The notes beneath the pieces are model-generated. The model saw only the letters and a program-made list of their open reading frames with translations, did no database searches and was not told the origin of the DNA. The position numbers and the translations under genes are program-made. Of a stretch of DNA of 64,000 nt, positions 1-8,655 are shown one piece after another. This DNA is from Trichocoleus desertorum ATA4-8-CV12 (lineage in GTDB: Bacteria > Cyanobacteriota > Cyanobacteriia > FACHB-46). Location: NCBI GenBank assembly GCA_019358975.1, contig JAHHIL010000004.1, positions 124,001-188,000 on the forward strand. The letters are read 5' to 3'. Numbering within the stretch: position 1 is the first letter of the stretch; each line of letters starts with the position of its first letter.

Positions 1-61
1 AGGAGCTTAAGGCGATCGCCAGGATACATTGACATTCACAATTTTGTGTAAAGGAAAAATC

Positions 62-370
62 ATGAATAAGCAATTCAAAGTTCTAGTTTCAGCGTTTGGC
101 TTAGCTCTATTTCTAGCTGCTTGTGGCACTGGTGGCGGCACTGGTGGAGATACAGGTGGTGGTGCAGGTGGCACAGGTGGCACAGGTACCACCGGAACAG
201 AGGGTGGTACGGGTACAGGTACCACCGGAACAGGTGCAACAGGGACAGGTGGCACAGGAACCACTGATACTGGAACTACCGGGACAGGTGGCACAGGTGG
301 CACAGATACAACAACTACAACAACCTCTCCTAGCCCATCTCCTAGCCCATCTCCTACCACTTCTCCATAA
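62..370 (+). CDS. Gly/Thr-rich lipoprotein of unknown function
   Basis: A 102-residue protein with a lipoprotein signal: a basic start (MNKQFK), a hydrophobic stretch and a lipobox LFLAAC, so the mature protein should begin at a lipidated Cys at about residue 20. Everything after that is low complexity: Gly/Thr-rich repeats (GGT, GTGT, TTGT) followed by a short Ser-Pro-Ser-Pro tail. The ATG was chosen because it follows AAGGA at 51-55; the frame is open upstream from a TTG at 29 but has no ribosome site there. No domain is recognisable, so it may be a spacer-like surface protein. The coding repeats are also DNA repeats and could vary in length between strains. Confidence 0.7.
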   Translation: MNKQFKVLVSAFGLALFLAACGTGGGTGGDTGGGAGGTGGTGTTGTEGGTGTGTTGTGATGTGGTGTTDTGTTGTGGTGGTDTTTTTTSPSPSPSPSPTTSP

Positions 371-401
371 AAATTTAGCGTTGACTGAAAGCCCAACGCA
401 T

Positions 402-445
402 AAGCCTCTTCTCATGATTGGGAAGAGGCTTTTTGGTTTTATTTT
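402..445 (+). terminator. Rho-independent terminator after the lipoprotein gene
   Basis: A perfect 10-bp stem, AAGCCTCTTC (402-411) with GAAGAGGCTT (422-431), has a 10-nt loop and is followed by a T-rich run (432-445). It ends the lipoprotein transcript. The opposite strand has no T-run, so it does not serve the converging minus-strand genes. Confidence 0.85.
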
Positions 446-469
446 TTGGTTTTACTGAGAACTAGCCAT

Positions 470-673
470 TTATGGCTTTGATTCTTCCTCAACGTTGGCT
501 TGGCCAGGGGATTCCGGATCTGATGTCATGGCAGGAGCAGCCTGATGAGCATTTGGATCGTTAGCATCTGTATCTGAATCAGCCTGAACACTATTAGAAC
601 CGGGTGATGCTTCTAATTCCGCTTGGGGCAGTTGTTCAACTCCAAGAGATTCATCCTTTTGTTCGTCTAGCAT
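470..673 (-). CDS. Small acidic disordered protein, possibly a detached C-terminal tail
   Basis: A 67-residue open frame rich in Asp, Glu, Ser, Pro and Ala with no hydrophobic core, so probably unstructured. It lies directly after the hemerythrin-like gene and in exactly the same reading frame, separated from it only by a TAA and one ACC codon. There is no convincing ribosome site before its ATG. It may be translated by re-initiation, or it may be the former tail of the upstream protein cut off by a nonsense change. No family was recognised. Confidence 0.4.
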   Translation of the reverse strand: MLDEQKDESLGVEQLPQAELEASPGSNSVQADSDTDANDPNAHQAAPAMTSDPESPGQANVEEESKP

Positions 674-676
674 GGT

Positions 677-1252
677 TTAACTCTGGATCACTTCGTCAGT
701 TTGGTCATATATTTCTTGCATGTGCTCGTAATAAGGACGCAACGCTGGATAAAGCACCTGCTCCTCAGCCAAACCGTGAATACTAACGTCTTTGTAGAGC
801 TGTCCAAAATACTCCTGAACTTTCTCAGGATCATCGCTTTCTAAAAGTTCGCTGAATAAAACATCCGATTTCGTATGATCAGCCAGCAGCAAGTCACGAA
901 TACTCATCTCTTCATTAACTCGCGTCATCACACTCCCTACAACGCCAGTTAAAGCAGCGGCAGCATCCTGAACCCGCGCTTTCAGCCCCTGAGCTGGATC
1001 TTCTCCTGTAAGTTCGCGTATGCCTAAAACTTCTAAAATGCCTTTGAGCTGTTCTTGGTGGGCACGATTTTCAAAATTAATTGTATTAAGAGGGGTAATA
1101 GCCATTTCAATATCAGCACCCACCACTTGAGCCGCTTTATGAATTAGCAATCCTCTCATTGTCTGCCGATGCTTGAGCAGTTCCTGCGGAAATACTTGCT
1201 CAAACAATGTGAATTCTGCACTTGCCATGTAGTTCCGAACTTCTTCTATCAT
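677..1252 (-). CDS. Hemerythrin HHE-like protein, C-terminal portion
   Basis: A 191-residue helical protein. The first half resembles the N-terminal helical region of cyanobacterial hemerythrin-domain proteins (LLKHRQTM, AAQVVGADIE, NFENRAHQEQL). The second half has an HHE-type pattern, ADHTKSDVLF followed by IHGLAEEQVLYPAL, expected to bind a di-iron or similar metal centre. Its ATG overlaps the stop of the preceding gene (ATGA). The residues before that ATG in the same frame (ATT CGG GCA) continue the family sequence, so this looks like the larger part of one gene split by a frameshift at the A8 run at 1261-1268. As usually seen in cyanobacteria the family is a single longer chain. The possible role is oxygen, NO or iron sensing or storage, which is inference. 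Confidence 0.7.
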   Translation of the reverse strand: MIEEVRNYMASAEFTLFEQVFPQELLKHRQTMRGLLIHKAAQVVGADIEMAITPLNTINFENRAHQEQLKGILEVLGIRELTGEDPAQGLKARVQDAAAALTGVVGSVMTRVNEEMSIRDLLLADHTKSDVLFSELLESDDPEKVQEYFGQLYKDVSIHGLAEEQVLYPALRPYYEHMQEIYDQTDEVIQS

Positions 1253-1491
1253 TGCCCGAATTTTTTTTGTGGCTCGCTCTTAACTCCATACTGAACAATT
1301 ACAGTTTCAATAATACCCATATTTTTCTGGTCATCTTGGAGCATATTCTGTAATTGTTGATGAATTTGCTCATCAACTACAGTACTCAACAAGACGTGTT
1401 CGTTGGCAATCAGCAAATTTTGTAGAGCTTGCATATCTGCCAATTGAGATGCGATCGCGATACGCTTTGCGTCATCCAGCATTACTACCAT
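1249..1491 (-). CDS. N-terminal portion of the hemerythrin-like protein, ending at a frameshift
   Basis: 80 residues beginning MVVMLDDAKRIAIASQLADM, helical, with the block MLQDDQKNMGIIETVIVQYG that in related cyanobacterial hemerythrin proteins lies just before the part encoded by the next gene. The frame ends in KKFGQ and stop directly after a run of eight A (minus strand). Shifting back by one base there joins it without loss to the downstream frame (KKIRAMIEEV). A good ribosome site, AAAGGAG, stands about 8 nt before the ATG. Either this is a broken gene, an assembly error in a homopolymer, or expression depends on slippage. Confidence 0.65.
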   Translation of the reverse strand: MVVMLDDAKRIAIASQLADMQALQNLLIANEHVLLSTVVDEQIHQQLQNMLQDDQKNMGIIETVIVQYGVKSEPQKKFGQ

Positions 1492-2199
1492 TTTTTATTC
1501 TCCTTTACCCAGGTGATGACAACCTAGCAATTGTTGCTTATGCCATGACACTCAATGTATTTAGGTACGTCAGATATGTATCAGATATGTGTTAGATGCA
1601 GGCTCTAAAATCATCCATGCTATTTGACTAACAAATCAAGAAATAGCAGTCATTCCAACTTCTAGCTAAAGAGACAAATTATTGTTAAGTTGTTTCGGAT
1701 TCCTAAACACAGCTTTTAGGTTGTATTTATGGAAACAAGAATTTTTAATAAAGAACTGCTCTGAATCTAGTAGTGTCAGCTAGTTTAAAGGCTTCATAGT
1801 TTTTAAACTAATGTATTATCTGAGAATCCAAAAATAACGATTTAATATTTTAATGATATTCAAGAGATGTGACAAAGCTATCTCGGAAATTGTAGTATTT
1901 GAGATTACAATTTTGCTTAATAAAAGGCTTAATACAATTTCTACCTTTTGGTGAATTAGCTGAATTCCTTAGAGAGAAGCTATTCCAACAACAAAAGTGT
2001 CTAATCTTTATTAGGGCTAGGGAATCAAAGTCGATAAAAAATAGTACTGGGATTCCAAATAGTGTTTTAGAAGAGCTGTTTAGACCACTAATTGCTCTCA
2101 GAAGTTTCTATCTAATTTTTGACGGATGCGATCGCAAAACAGTCTATAGAATCGTATCCCTGCTATCAGCAAGTTGGCATGAATATTTTAGGAGATCAA
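1492..2199. other. AT-rich intergenic region without a supported gene
   Basis: About 0.7 kb, AT-rich and poor in HIP1 sites. It holds the divergent promoters of the hemerythrin-like locus and the glycosidase-RmlD gene. One clear inverted repeat, TAGTTTAAA (1781-1789) with TTTAAACTA (1802-1810), could form a hairpin. An open frame from a TTG at 1899 overlaps the next gene, has no ribosome site and no recognisable domain, and is not called. Confidence 0.6.
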
Positions 2200-4389
2200 A
2201 TGCTTTCAAACGCTAAGTCCCTTCCACCACTAGAACTGTGGGGCGGCATTGAATGTACGGTGAATCGAATTCATGACCAGTATTTTGATCAATTAAAGCG
2301 TAATGGTCATGAAACTCGCATTAGTGACCTTGATCTGTTTGCCGCATTGGGCATTCAGGCGATCCGTTATCCAGTACTATGGGAAAAAATTGCGCCGAGT
2401 GGACTAGAGCAAGCAGATTGGTCTTGGCCAGACCAGCGATTAGCTAGGTTAGATGATTTGGGCATTCGTCCGATTGTGGGTTTAGTGCATCACGGTAGCG
2501 GTCCCCGTCACACAAGCTTAATTGACCCTACCTTTCCAGAAAAGCTGGCTGAGTTTGCCCGTGCTGTTGCAACTCGTTATCCCTGGGTTAGCCATTACAC
2601 ACCTGTTAACGAGCCGCTGACCACTGCTCGCTTTAGTGGCCTGTATGGTCATTGGTATCCTCATGGACAAGACGGATATACCTTTGCTCAGGCTTTGATC
2701 AATCAATGCCGAGCGATCGCGCTGTCAATGCAAGCCATTCGAGAAATCAATCCCCAGGCGCAACTCGTACAAACAGAGGATTTGGGCAAGACGTACAGTA
2801 CACCCCTATTGGCCTACCAAGCTGAGTTAGAAAACGAACGTCGGTGGCTCAGCCTGGATTTATTGTGTGGGCGCTTAACTCCGGATCGCCCGATGTGGGA
2901 TTATCTGCGTTCTTTTGGCGTGGAAGAAACGGCCCTCACCTGGTTTCTGGATCATCCTTGTCCCCCAGACATTATGGGGATTAATCACTATCTCACGAGT
3001 GAGCGATTCCTCGATGAACGACTAGAACGATATCCTGTTTCAGCTCATGGTGGTAATGAGCACCATCAGTATGCCGATATAGAAGCGGTTAGGGTTAGGG
3101 TCTGTGAAGAACTGGCGGGACATAGAACGTTGCTACGAGAAACCTGGGATCGGTATGGACGAGCGATCGCTGTCACAGAGGTTCATTTAGGTTGCACTCA
3201 TGAGGAGCAGTTGCGCTGGCTGAAGGAGGTTTGGGACGCGGCTCAACACTTACGCACCGAAGGGATAGATATTCGGGCAATCACGGTATGGTCACTTTTA
3301 GGCGCTTATGACTGGAATACCTTAGTGACCCGGATCGATAATTTCTATGAGCCTGGTGTGTTTGACTTGCGAAGTCCTTCGCCTCGGCCTACAGCGCTAG
3401 CCTCCATGCTGCGTCACCTAGCAGAAGAACGTGAATATAACCATCCAGTTTTAGAAGTACCCGGTTGGTGGCGGCGGCCAGAGCGATTGTTTTATCCTCC
3501 AGCTCCCCCCGCTTCCTTTGCTTCCTCCGTCTCCTCCGCTGGCTCCTCAACTCCTTCCGCGATTCTCATTACTGGTGCCACCGGAACCTTGGGCCAAGCC
3601 TTTGCCCGCATGTGTGATATCCGAGGTCTCCCCTATCACCTGTTGACTCGTCAAGAGATGGACATTACCAATCCATCCTCTGTCGATCAGGTACTGACAG
3701 AATTGCAGCCTTGGGCGGTCATTAATGCCGCTGGATATGTGCGGGTAGATGATGCAGAGCGGGAGCCTGATCTGTGTCGTCGTATCAATGCTGATGGAGC
3801 AGCAATCCTGGCAGAGGCTTGTATTCAGCATGCTACCTCATTTGTCACTTTCTCGTCCGATTTGGTGTTCGATGGCGATCGCGCTAATCCTTATTTAGAA
3901 AGTTCTGAAGTCGCACCTTTAAACGTTTACGGGCGCAGCAAAGCGATAGCAGAGCAATGGGTACTACAAAAAAATCCTTGCTCTTTGGTCATCCGCACTA
4001 GCGCCTTTTTTAGCGCTTGGGACGAATACAATTTCCTCACGATCGCCCTAAGAACTCTTGCGTCAGGGCAGCGATTTCTAGCCGCATCAGATGGAGTAGT
4101 TTCCCCTACCTATGTGCCCGATCTGGTCAACACCACGCTGGATCTGATGATCGATGGGGAGTATGGTGTCTGGCATTTGGCTAACTCAGGCGCGATCGCT
4201 TGGGCAGAACTGGCACGGCATGTTGCTGACTTAGCAGGACTAGATTCTCAGCAAATTGAGGCTAGACCGAATAAGGATTTGGGTTTTAAAGCGGTTCGTC
4301 CTGCTTACAGTGCCCTCAGTAGTGAGCGAGGCATCTTGTTACCCTCCTTAGAAAATGCGATCGATCGCTACCTTGGCCAGCGGGTTTAA
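2200..4389 (+). CDS. Glycoside hydrolase family 1-like / RmlD-like sugar-nucleotide reductase fusion
   Basis: A 729-residue two-domain protein. Residues about 10-415 are a GH1-type TIM barrel: the acid/base motif NEP at 137-139 and a candidate nucleophile Glu327 in VTEVH (family norm TENG, so the motif is altered). A Pro/Ser/Ala-rich linker (about 431-453) leads to an RmlD-type short-chain reductase: the NAD(P) motif GATGTLG at 459-465, SSDLVFDG and the catalytic Tyr577-x3-Lys581 (YGRSK). dTDP-4-dehydrorhamnose reductase reduces a nucleotide sugar to dTDP-rhamnose; what the fused pair does is unclear, possibly building or trimming a deoxyhexose glycan. The ATG at 2200 follows AGGAG at 2190-2194. 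Earlier in-frame starts (TTG 2119, ATG 2179) lack a ribosome site. Confidence 0.85.
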   Translation: MLSNAKSLPPLELWGGIECTVNRIHDQYFDQLKRNGHETRISDLDLFAALGIQAIRYPVLWEKIAPSGLEQADWSWPDQRLARLDDLGIRPIVGLVHHGSGPRHTSLIDPTFPEKLAEFARAVATRYPWVSHYTPVNEPLTTARFSGLYGHWYPHGQDGYTFAQALINQCRAIALSMQAIREINPQAQLVQTEDLGKTYSTPLLAYQAELENERRWLSLDLLCGRLTPDRPMWDYLRSFGVEETALTWFLDHPCPPDIMGINHYLTSERFLDERLERYPVSAHGGNEHHQYADIEAVRVRVCEELAGHRTLLRETWDRYGRAIAVTEVHLGCTHEEQLRWLKEVWDAAQHLRTEGIDIRAITVWSLLGAYDWNTLVTRIDNFYEPGVFDLRSPSPRPTALASMLRHLAEEREYNHPVLEVPGWWRRPERLFYPPAPPASFASSVSSAGSSTPSAILITGATGTLGQAFARMCDIRGLPYHLLTRQEMDITNPSSVDQVLTELQPWAVINAAGYVRVDDAEREPDLCRRINADGAAILAEACIQHATSFVTFSSDLVFDGDRANPYLESSEVAPLNVYGRSKAIAEQWVLQKNPCSLVIRTSAFFSAWDEYNFLTIALRTLASGQRFLAASDGVVSPTYVPDLVNTTLDLMIDGEYGVWHLANSGAIAWAELARHVADLAGLDSQQIEARPNKDLGFKAVRPAYSALSSERGILLPSLENAIDRYLGQRV

Positions 4390-4534
4390 TGCGAGTAATG
4401 TGGCAATGTTTGCTAGCGTTTACTATTGAAGCTAGGGTCGTTCAATTTCTTGCCGTTTAATTTCTTACCAAAGTTTTGTCGGTTAGATACATCCCCTGTT
4501 CCAAGTAGACTTCAATTTGCTGGTCCAAAGCTCA

Positions 4535-6472
4535 ATGAGTATCTTCACACTTCAGTCGGTTCAAAAAGACTTTGGCATCAAAGAAATTCTTAAAGATGCC
4601 AGTTTTAGCCTTAACCCCGACGACAAAGTTGGCTTAATTGGCACCAACGGCTCTGGTAAATCAACCCTGCTGAAAATGATTGCAGGGCTAGAACCGATTG
4701 ATAGTGGGCAAATTTTAGTCAACTCTGGTGTCAAGATTGTCTACCTACCTCAGCAGCCTGACCTAGACGAAAACCACACGGTTCTAGAGCAAGTCTTTGC
4801 GGACAGTGGCGAAGGAATGACGCTGGTACGGGAGTATGAGGAACTCTCGGACAAATTGGCGCATGGGCAGGGTGATGCCACTCAACTCATGGCTAGGTTA
4901 TCCGTCGTTTCTCAGCGCATGGATGCGGTCAATGCCTGGGAATTGGAGACCCAAGCCAAAATTGTTCTCACCAAACTGGGTATTGAAGATTTTGAAGCGA
5001 AGATTGGCTCTCTGTCTGGCGGATACCGTAAGCGGATTGCCTTAGCCGCTGCTTTGATGGCTAACCCCGATGTGTTGCTGATGGACGAGCCTACCAACCA
5101 CCTAGATGCGCTCTCGGTGGAATGGCTGCAAAGCTATCTAAACCGCTTTCGGGGGGCACTCCTACTCATTACTCACGATCGCTACTTTCTCGATCGCGTC
5201 ACTAACCGCATCATTGAAATCGACCGAGGAGATCTTTATAGTTATTCTGGCAACTATTCCTATTATTTAGAGAAAAAAGCGCTAGCTGAAGAGTCGGTGG
5301 TGAGTAGTCAGCGGAAGCACCAAGGAGTTTTGCGACGAGAACTAGAGTGGTTGAAGCGTGGCCCCAAAGCTCGCAGCACCAAGCAAAAAGCTCGGATTCA
5401 GCGCATTCAAGATATGCGATCGCAGGAATTCAAGCAAGGCCCAGGCAAAGTGGAAATATCCACCCCAGGCCGTCGCATTGGTAAAAAGGTAATCGATCTC
5501 GTCAATATCTTTAAAGCCTACGATGGTCGTACCTTAATCAAAGACTTTACCTACAACTTTAACCCTGAAGACCGCGTGGGCATTATTGGCGGCAATGGGG
5601 CGGGCAAGTCTACGCTGATGAACATCATCACTGGGCGGGTGCAGCCTGACGCAGGCACCGTCGAGATCGGTTCTACAATTCACATTGGCTATTTTGACCA
5701 ACACTCAGAAGAGTTGCTCACCGCTCTCAACGAAGACCAGCGGGTAATCGACTACATCAAGGAAGTGGGAGAGTTTGTTAAAGTCGCCGATGGCACCCAG
5801 ATTAGCGCCTCCCAAATGCTAGAGCGCTTTTTGTTTCCAGGTAATCAGCAATATGCGCCCATCCACAAACTTTCTGGGGGAGAAAAACGTCGTTTATTTC
5901 TACTGCGGATCTTGATGGGTGCGCCCAATGTGTTGATCCTGGATGAACCAACCAATGATTTGGACGTGCAAACACTGGCAGTTTTGGAGGAATATCTAGA
6001 GGACTTTAATGGTTGTGTGATTGCTGTTTCTCACGATCGCTATTTCCTCGATCGCGCCATAGACAGAATTTTTGCCCTAGAACCAGACGGAACTCTACGC
6101 CAATATCCTGGTAACTACTCAGTCTACTTAGACTTCAAGAAAAAAGAGGAAGAAGAGGAAACCAAGCAAGTTGCGGCTTCGAAAGCAGACCAGTCAGCGA
6201 CTCCAACGACCCCAGAGCAACCAACTGCCAAATCGTTGAATGGGGATAAGTCACGAAAAATCTCTTATAAAGAAAAACGCGAATTCGAGTTGCTGGAAAC
6301 CAAAATTCCTGAAATGGAAGCGGAGAAAGAAGCGATCGAAAAGACGCTCTACAACAACCCACCTTCTGGTTTTAGCGAGGTGCAGAGCTTGTCAGAACGC
6401 TTGGCAGAACTGACTCAAGCGATCGATGAGGCAACTGAGCGCTGGATGGAATTAGCAGAATTGGTTGCTTAA
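4535..6472 (+). CDS. uup: ABC-F family ATPase, Uup type
   Basis: A 645-residue soluble protein with two ABC ATPase domains and no membrane segment. Domain 1 has Walker A GTNGSGKST, signature LSGGYRKR and Walker B MDEPTNHLD. Domain 2 has GGNGAGKST, LSGGEKRR and LDEPTNDLD. The linker between them is Arg/Lys-rich and helical. After a Gln/Thr/Pro-rich spacer the C-terminal 70 residues form a coiled coil (SYKEKREFELLETKI), which is the Uup hallmark that binds DNA or ribosomes. ABC-F proteins act on ribosomes, and Uup also limits precise transposon excision in E. coli. The ATG giving MSIFTLQSV was chosen over a TTG 18 nt upstream because it fits the family start. Confidence 0.92.
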   Translation: MSIFTLQSVQKDFGIKEILKDASFSLNPDDKVGLIGTNGSGKSTLLKMIAGLEPIDSGQILVNSGVKIVYLPQQPDLDENHTVLEQVFADSGEGMTLVREYEELSDKLAHGQGDATQLMARLSVVSQRMDAVNAWELETQAKIVLTKLGIEDFEAKIGSLSGGYRKRIALAAALMANPDVLLMDEPTNHLDALSVEWLQSYLNRFRGALLLITHDRYFLDRVTNRIIEIDRGDLYSYSGNYSYYLEKKALAEESVVSSQRKHQGVLRRELEWLKRGPKARSTKQKARIQRIQDMRSQEFKQGPGKVEISTPGRRIGKKVIDLVNIFKAYDGRTLIKDFTYNFNPEDRVGIIGGNGAGKSTLMNIITGRVQPDAGTVEIGSTIHIGYFDQHSEELLTALNEDQRVIDYIKEVGEFVKVADGTQISASQMLERFLFPGNQQYAPIHKLSGGEKRRLFLLRILMGAPNVLILDEPTNDLDVQTLAVLEEYLEDFNGCVIAVSHDRYFLDRAIDRIFALEPDGTLRQYPGNYSVYLDFKKKEEEEETKQVAASKADQSATPTTPEQPTAKSLNGDKSRKISYKEKREFELLETKIPEMEAEKEAIEKTLYNNPPSGFSEVQSLSERLAELTQAIDEATERWMELAELVA

Positions 6473-6532
6473 ACTGTAGAAGCGCGATCGCCCTTAACTA
6501 TGTTTTCGGTAATTGAGAGGCGATCGCTGGCA

Positions 6533-7384
6533 CTATTGAAAAATTACTTCAGGCTCAAGCTCAAACACGTATTCGTAATCAAAACAAAAAGACTTTAAGT
6601 GGCGAATGATTGAGAAGCCAAAGTTAGTAACCACATCCGTCGTAAAGGTAGCCATCACCAACTCTATGAGTTTTTTCTCAGACACCTTGGGTTTTTGAAT
6701 AAAATGGTCGCGCTTGGCAAAGAACACATCTACATCTCTAGGAACAATAATCCCATTGATTTGATGAGCCTTTTGGATTGGCTTGATATAGGTTTTAATA
6801 AAAGCTTCTTGATTTCGTTGTAGCCGATATAGTTTTTCGTGCTCCCACCAGCTCATCCGAAACATCATTTTGAGTAATTCAAAACCCAAAATGTAATTAA
6901 AGACGTTATTTCTCTCTTCAATGTTAGTTACTAATTTAAGCGCAGATTCTAAATACAAATCTGGTTGCCGATGGGCATCCTGAGCCGAATGGATATAAAA
7001 CTGCCGAATGTAATTTCTTAATACTAATTCGCTCAGCTCTGTGTGAATCTGAAACTCATTGAGATAGTTCTTGACTCTTTCCTTGTTTTCCCGATCCTGT
7101 AAAACTCTACAGACCAAGCCATCAGCGGTATAGTCGTCCAGAAACTCGGCCTGCTTCTCTGGAGGAGTTGCACAGATCAAGTAGCAGAGGGACAACACAT
7201 AACGACGCTGTTCCCAGGGCAAGCTCTCAGCCCATTTTTGTACTTCTAAAGGCAGCTTATTCAAAATGCTTTCTGCTGTTTGAGGTGCAGCAGTTAATCC
7301 TCCTTTATGCTTTTGCTGAGTCATAAGCTGAAGCATGAGTGCGACCAAACTAACTAAAACGGATAAATCATTGTGAAACTGCAA
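6533..7384 (-). CDS. Conserved hypothetical cyanobacterial protein
   Basis: 283 residues, largely helical and charged, with one hydrophobic stretch at the very N-terminus (LSVLVSLVALMLQLM). The blocks LPWEQRRYVLSLCYLIC, FLDDYTADG and YIRQFYIHSAQD look like those of a conserved cyanobacterial family of unknown function whose members are sometimes mislabelled cobyrinic acid a,c-diamide synthase; no synthetase motif is visible here. It converges on uup and is divergent from ccmK3 across a 377-bp gap. The function is unknown. Confidence 0.7.
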   Translation of the reverse strand: MQFHNDLSVLVSLVALMLQLMTQQKHKGGLTAAPQTAESILNKLPLEVQKWAESLPWEQRRYVLSLCYLICATPPEKQAEFLDDYTADGLVCRVLQDRENKERVKNYLNEFQIHTELSELVLRNYIRQFYIHSAQDAHRQPDLYLESALKLVTNIEERNNVFNYILGFELLKMMFRMSWWEHEKLYRLQRNQEAFIKTYIKPIQKAHQINGIIVPRDVDVFFAKRDHFIQKPKVSEKKLIELVMATFTTDVVTNFGFSIIRHLKSFCFDYEYVFELEPEVIFQ

Positions 7385-7761
7385 AAACTAAGAGAAAAAC
7401 TAGAAAATTTTTCGACTTTATAGCGAAAACTTAGGTTACGGTCTGAAGCTGACCTTGATAGAGTTGATGGGTTTAGCTGATAAGAGAGTTAATAAAAACG
7501 AATCATTCAAAATTTTATATAGTTACTTATTCACTAACAAATCATGGTCTGTGTTGTATCTGTAAATACTCTGAGCATCAAGTCGCCTTAAGTGAATATG
7601 CTGACTTTTGTCAGTAAAAGCTCGGTTGACGATCGCTAGACCCAACTGGATTTGGCATTTCCAGGTTCGAGCCTAGGAAAAGGAGTCCCGCTATTTGCCC
7701 CAATTGGCATCGAAGCCTCGTACAATGAATGGCACGTATTCTGTGACTCAGGAGCTTAGCC
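7385..7761. promoter_or_regulatory. Intergenic region upstream of ccmK3
   Basis: AT-rich in its first half. It should hold the divergent promoters of the hypothetical gene and of ccmK3-ccmK4. A small hairpin CTGAC (7601-7605)/GTCAG (7610-7614) lies in the middle. No clear -10/-35 pair was recognised. The ribosome site of ccmK3, AGGAG, is at 7750-7754. Confidence 0.45.
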
Positions 7762-8073
7762 ATGCCAGCGGCAGTTGGCGTTATTCAAACACTAGGGTTT
7801 CCAGGGGTGCTAGCAGCAGCCGATGCGATGGTCAAGGCAGCGGCAGTGACCTTGGTGTATTACGGTCTGGCCGAAAGAGGTGAGTTTCTAGTTGCTGTGC
7901 GGGGACCAGTCTCAGAAGTGCAACAAGCAGTAAAGGCTGGAATTGCATCGGCAGAGCAAGTATTTGGGGCTCAAGTAGTGAGCCATTACATTATTCCCAA
8001 TCCTCCGGAGAATGTAGAACAGGTGCTCCCCATTCATTACACCGAGCAAGATGAGCCGTTCCGCATGTTTTAA
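7762..8073 (+). CDS. ccmK3: Carboxysome shell protein CcmK3
   Basis: A 103-residue single BMC-domain protein that would form hexameric facets of the beta-carboxysome shell. The body [20 protein letters not shown] is a canonical CcmK fold. The pore-side segment LVYYGLAERGEF and the ending IPNPPENVEQVLP match CcmK3 of Synechocystis rather than CcmK1/2, whose pore loop is a KIGSGR-like motif. CcmK3 usually works as a heterohexamer with CcmK4, encoded 79 bp downstream. AGGAG precedes the ATG. The pair sits away from any main ccmK2K1LMN operon, as a satellite locus does in many cyanobacteria. Confidence 0.93.
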   Translation: MPAAVGVIQTLGFPGVLAAADAMVKAAAVTLVYYGLAERGEFLVAVRGPVSEVQQAVKAGIASAEQVFGAQVVSHYIIPNPPENVEQVLPIHYTEQDEPFRMF

Positions 8074-8152
8074 TCAAGGCGGGATGAAGCTCCACCTTTT
8101 CATGGCAGTTTTTAGCTCTCTTACTTAACTTTTTAATTCAGGAGATTTGGCA

Positions 8153-8512
8153 ATGCCTCCACAGGCGGGTAGTTCAGCACAAGCTATTGGATCAATTGAG
8201 ACGAAAGGCTTTCCAGCAGTACTGGCAGCAGCCGATGCCATGGTTAAAGCAGGTCGTGTCACATTAGTCGGTTATATTCGGGCTGGTAGCGCTCGTTTTA
8301 CCGTTAATGTGCGGGGCGATGTGTCCGAAGTTAAAACTGCTATGGCAGCTGGTATTGAAGCAGTAGAAAGTGTTTATGGTGGTGCTTTGGAAACTTGGGT
8401 GATTATTCCTCGCCCTCACGAAAACGTGGAAGCAGTGCTACCCATCGGCTACACCAACGAAGTGCAACAGTACCGCGATGCCGTTAATCGCCCCATTGCG
8501 CCCCGGAGCTAA
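8153..8512 (+). CDS. ccmK4: Carboxysome shell protein CcmK4
   Basis: A 119-residue BMC-domain shell protein. [20 protein letters not shown], the pore-region [17 protein letters not shown] and [16 protein letters not shown] are characteristic of CcmK4. It would co-assemble with CcmK3, changing metabolite permeability of the carboxysome shell. AGGAG (8140-8144) precedes the ATG at 8153; a TTG two codons earlier is a less likely start. The same order, K3 then K4, is known from Synechocystis, and the genes are probably cotranscribed. Confidence 0.94.
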   Translation: MPPQAGSSAQAIGSIETKGFPAVLAAADAMVKAGRVTLVGYIRAGSARFTVNVRGDVSEVKTAMAAGIEAVESVYGGALETWVIIPRPHENVEAVLPIGYTNEVQQYRDAVNRPIAPRS

Positions 8513-8655
8513 GCTTCCACCAGCTTTACTAATTCGTTATGTTAGTTTGAGCGGCTGCCATCTGAGGAATTTTGCTGTAGGTCTCCAGAGTTTGAGAAAC
8601 TAGCAGCGATCTCTATGGCTGGCCGCTATTTTATTTATTGCGATCGCTACACCGC

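Noticed and set aside
604-786. 60-residue plus-strand frame over the hemerythrin-like locus
   Set aside because: Antisense to two supported frames and without any domain or ribosome site.
1899-2216. 105-residue frame from a TTG before the glycosidase-RmlD gene
   Set aside because: No ribosome site, no recognisable domain, AT-rich, and it overlaps the supported start at 2200.
7655-7690. GGTTCGAGCC resembling a tRNA T-loop
   Set aside because: No five-pair T stem, anticodon arm or acceptor stem could be drawn around it.
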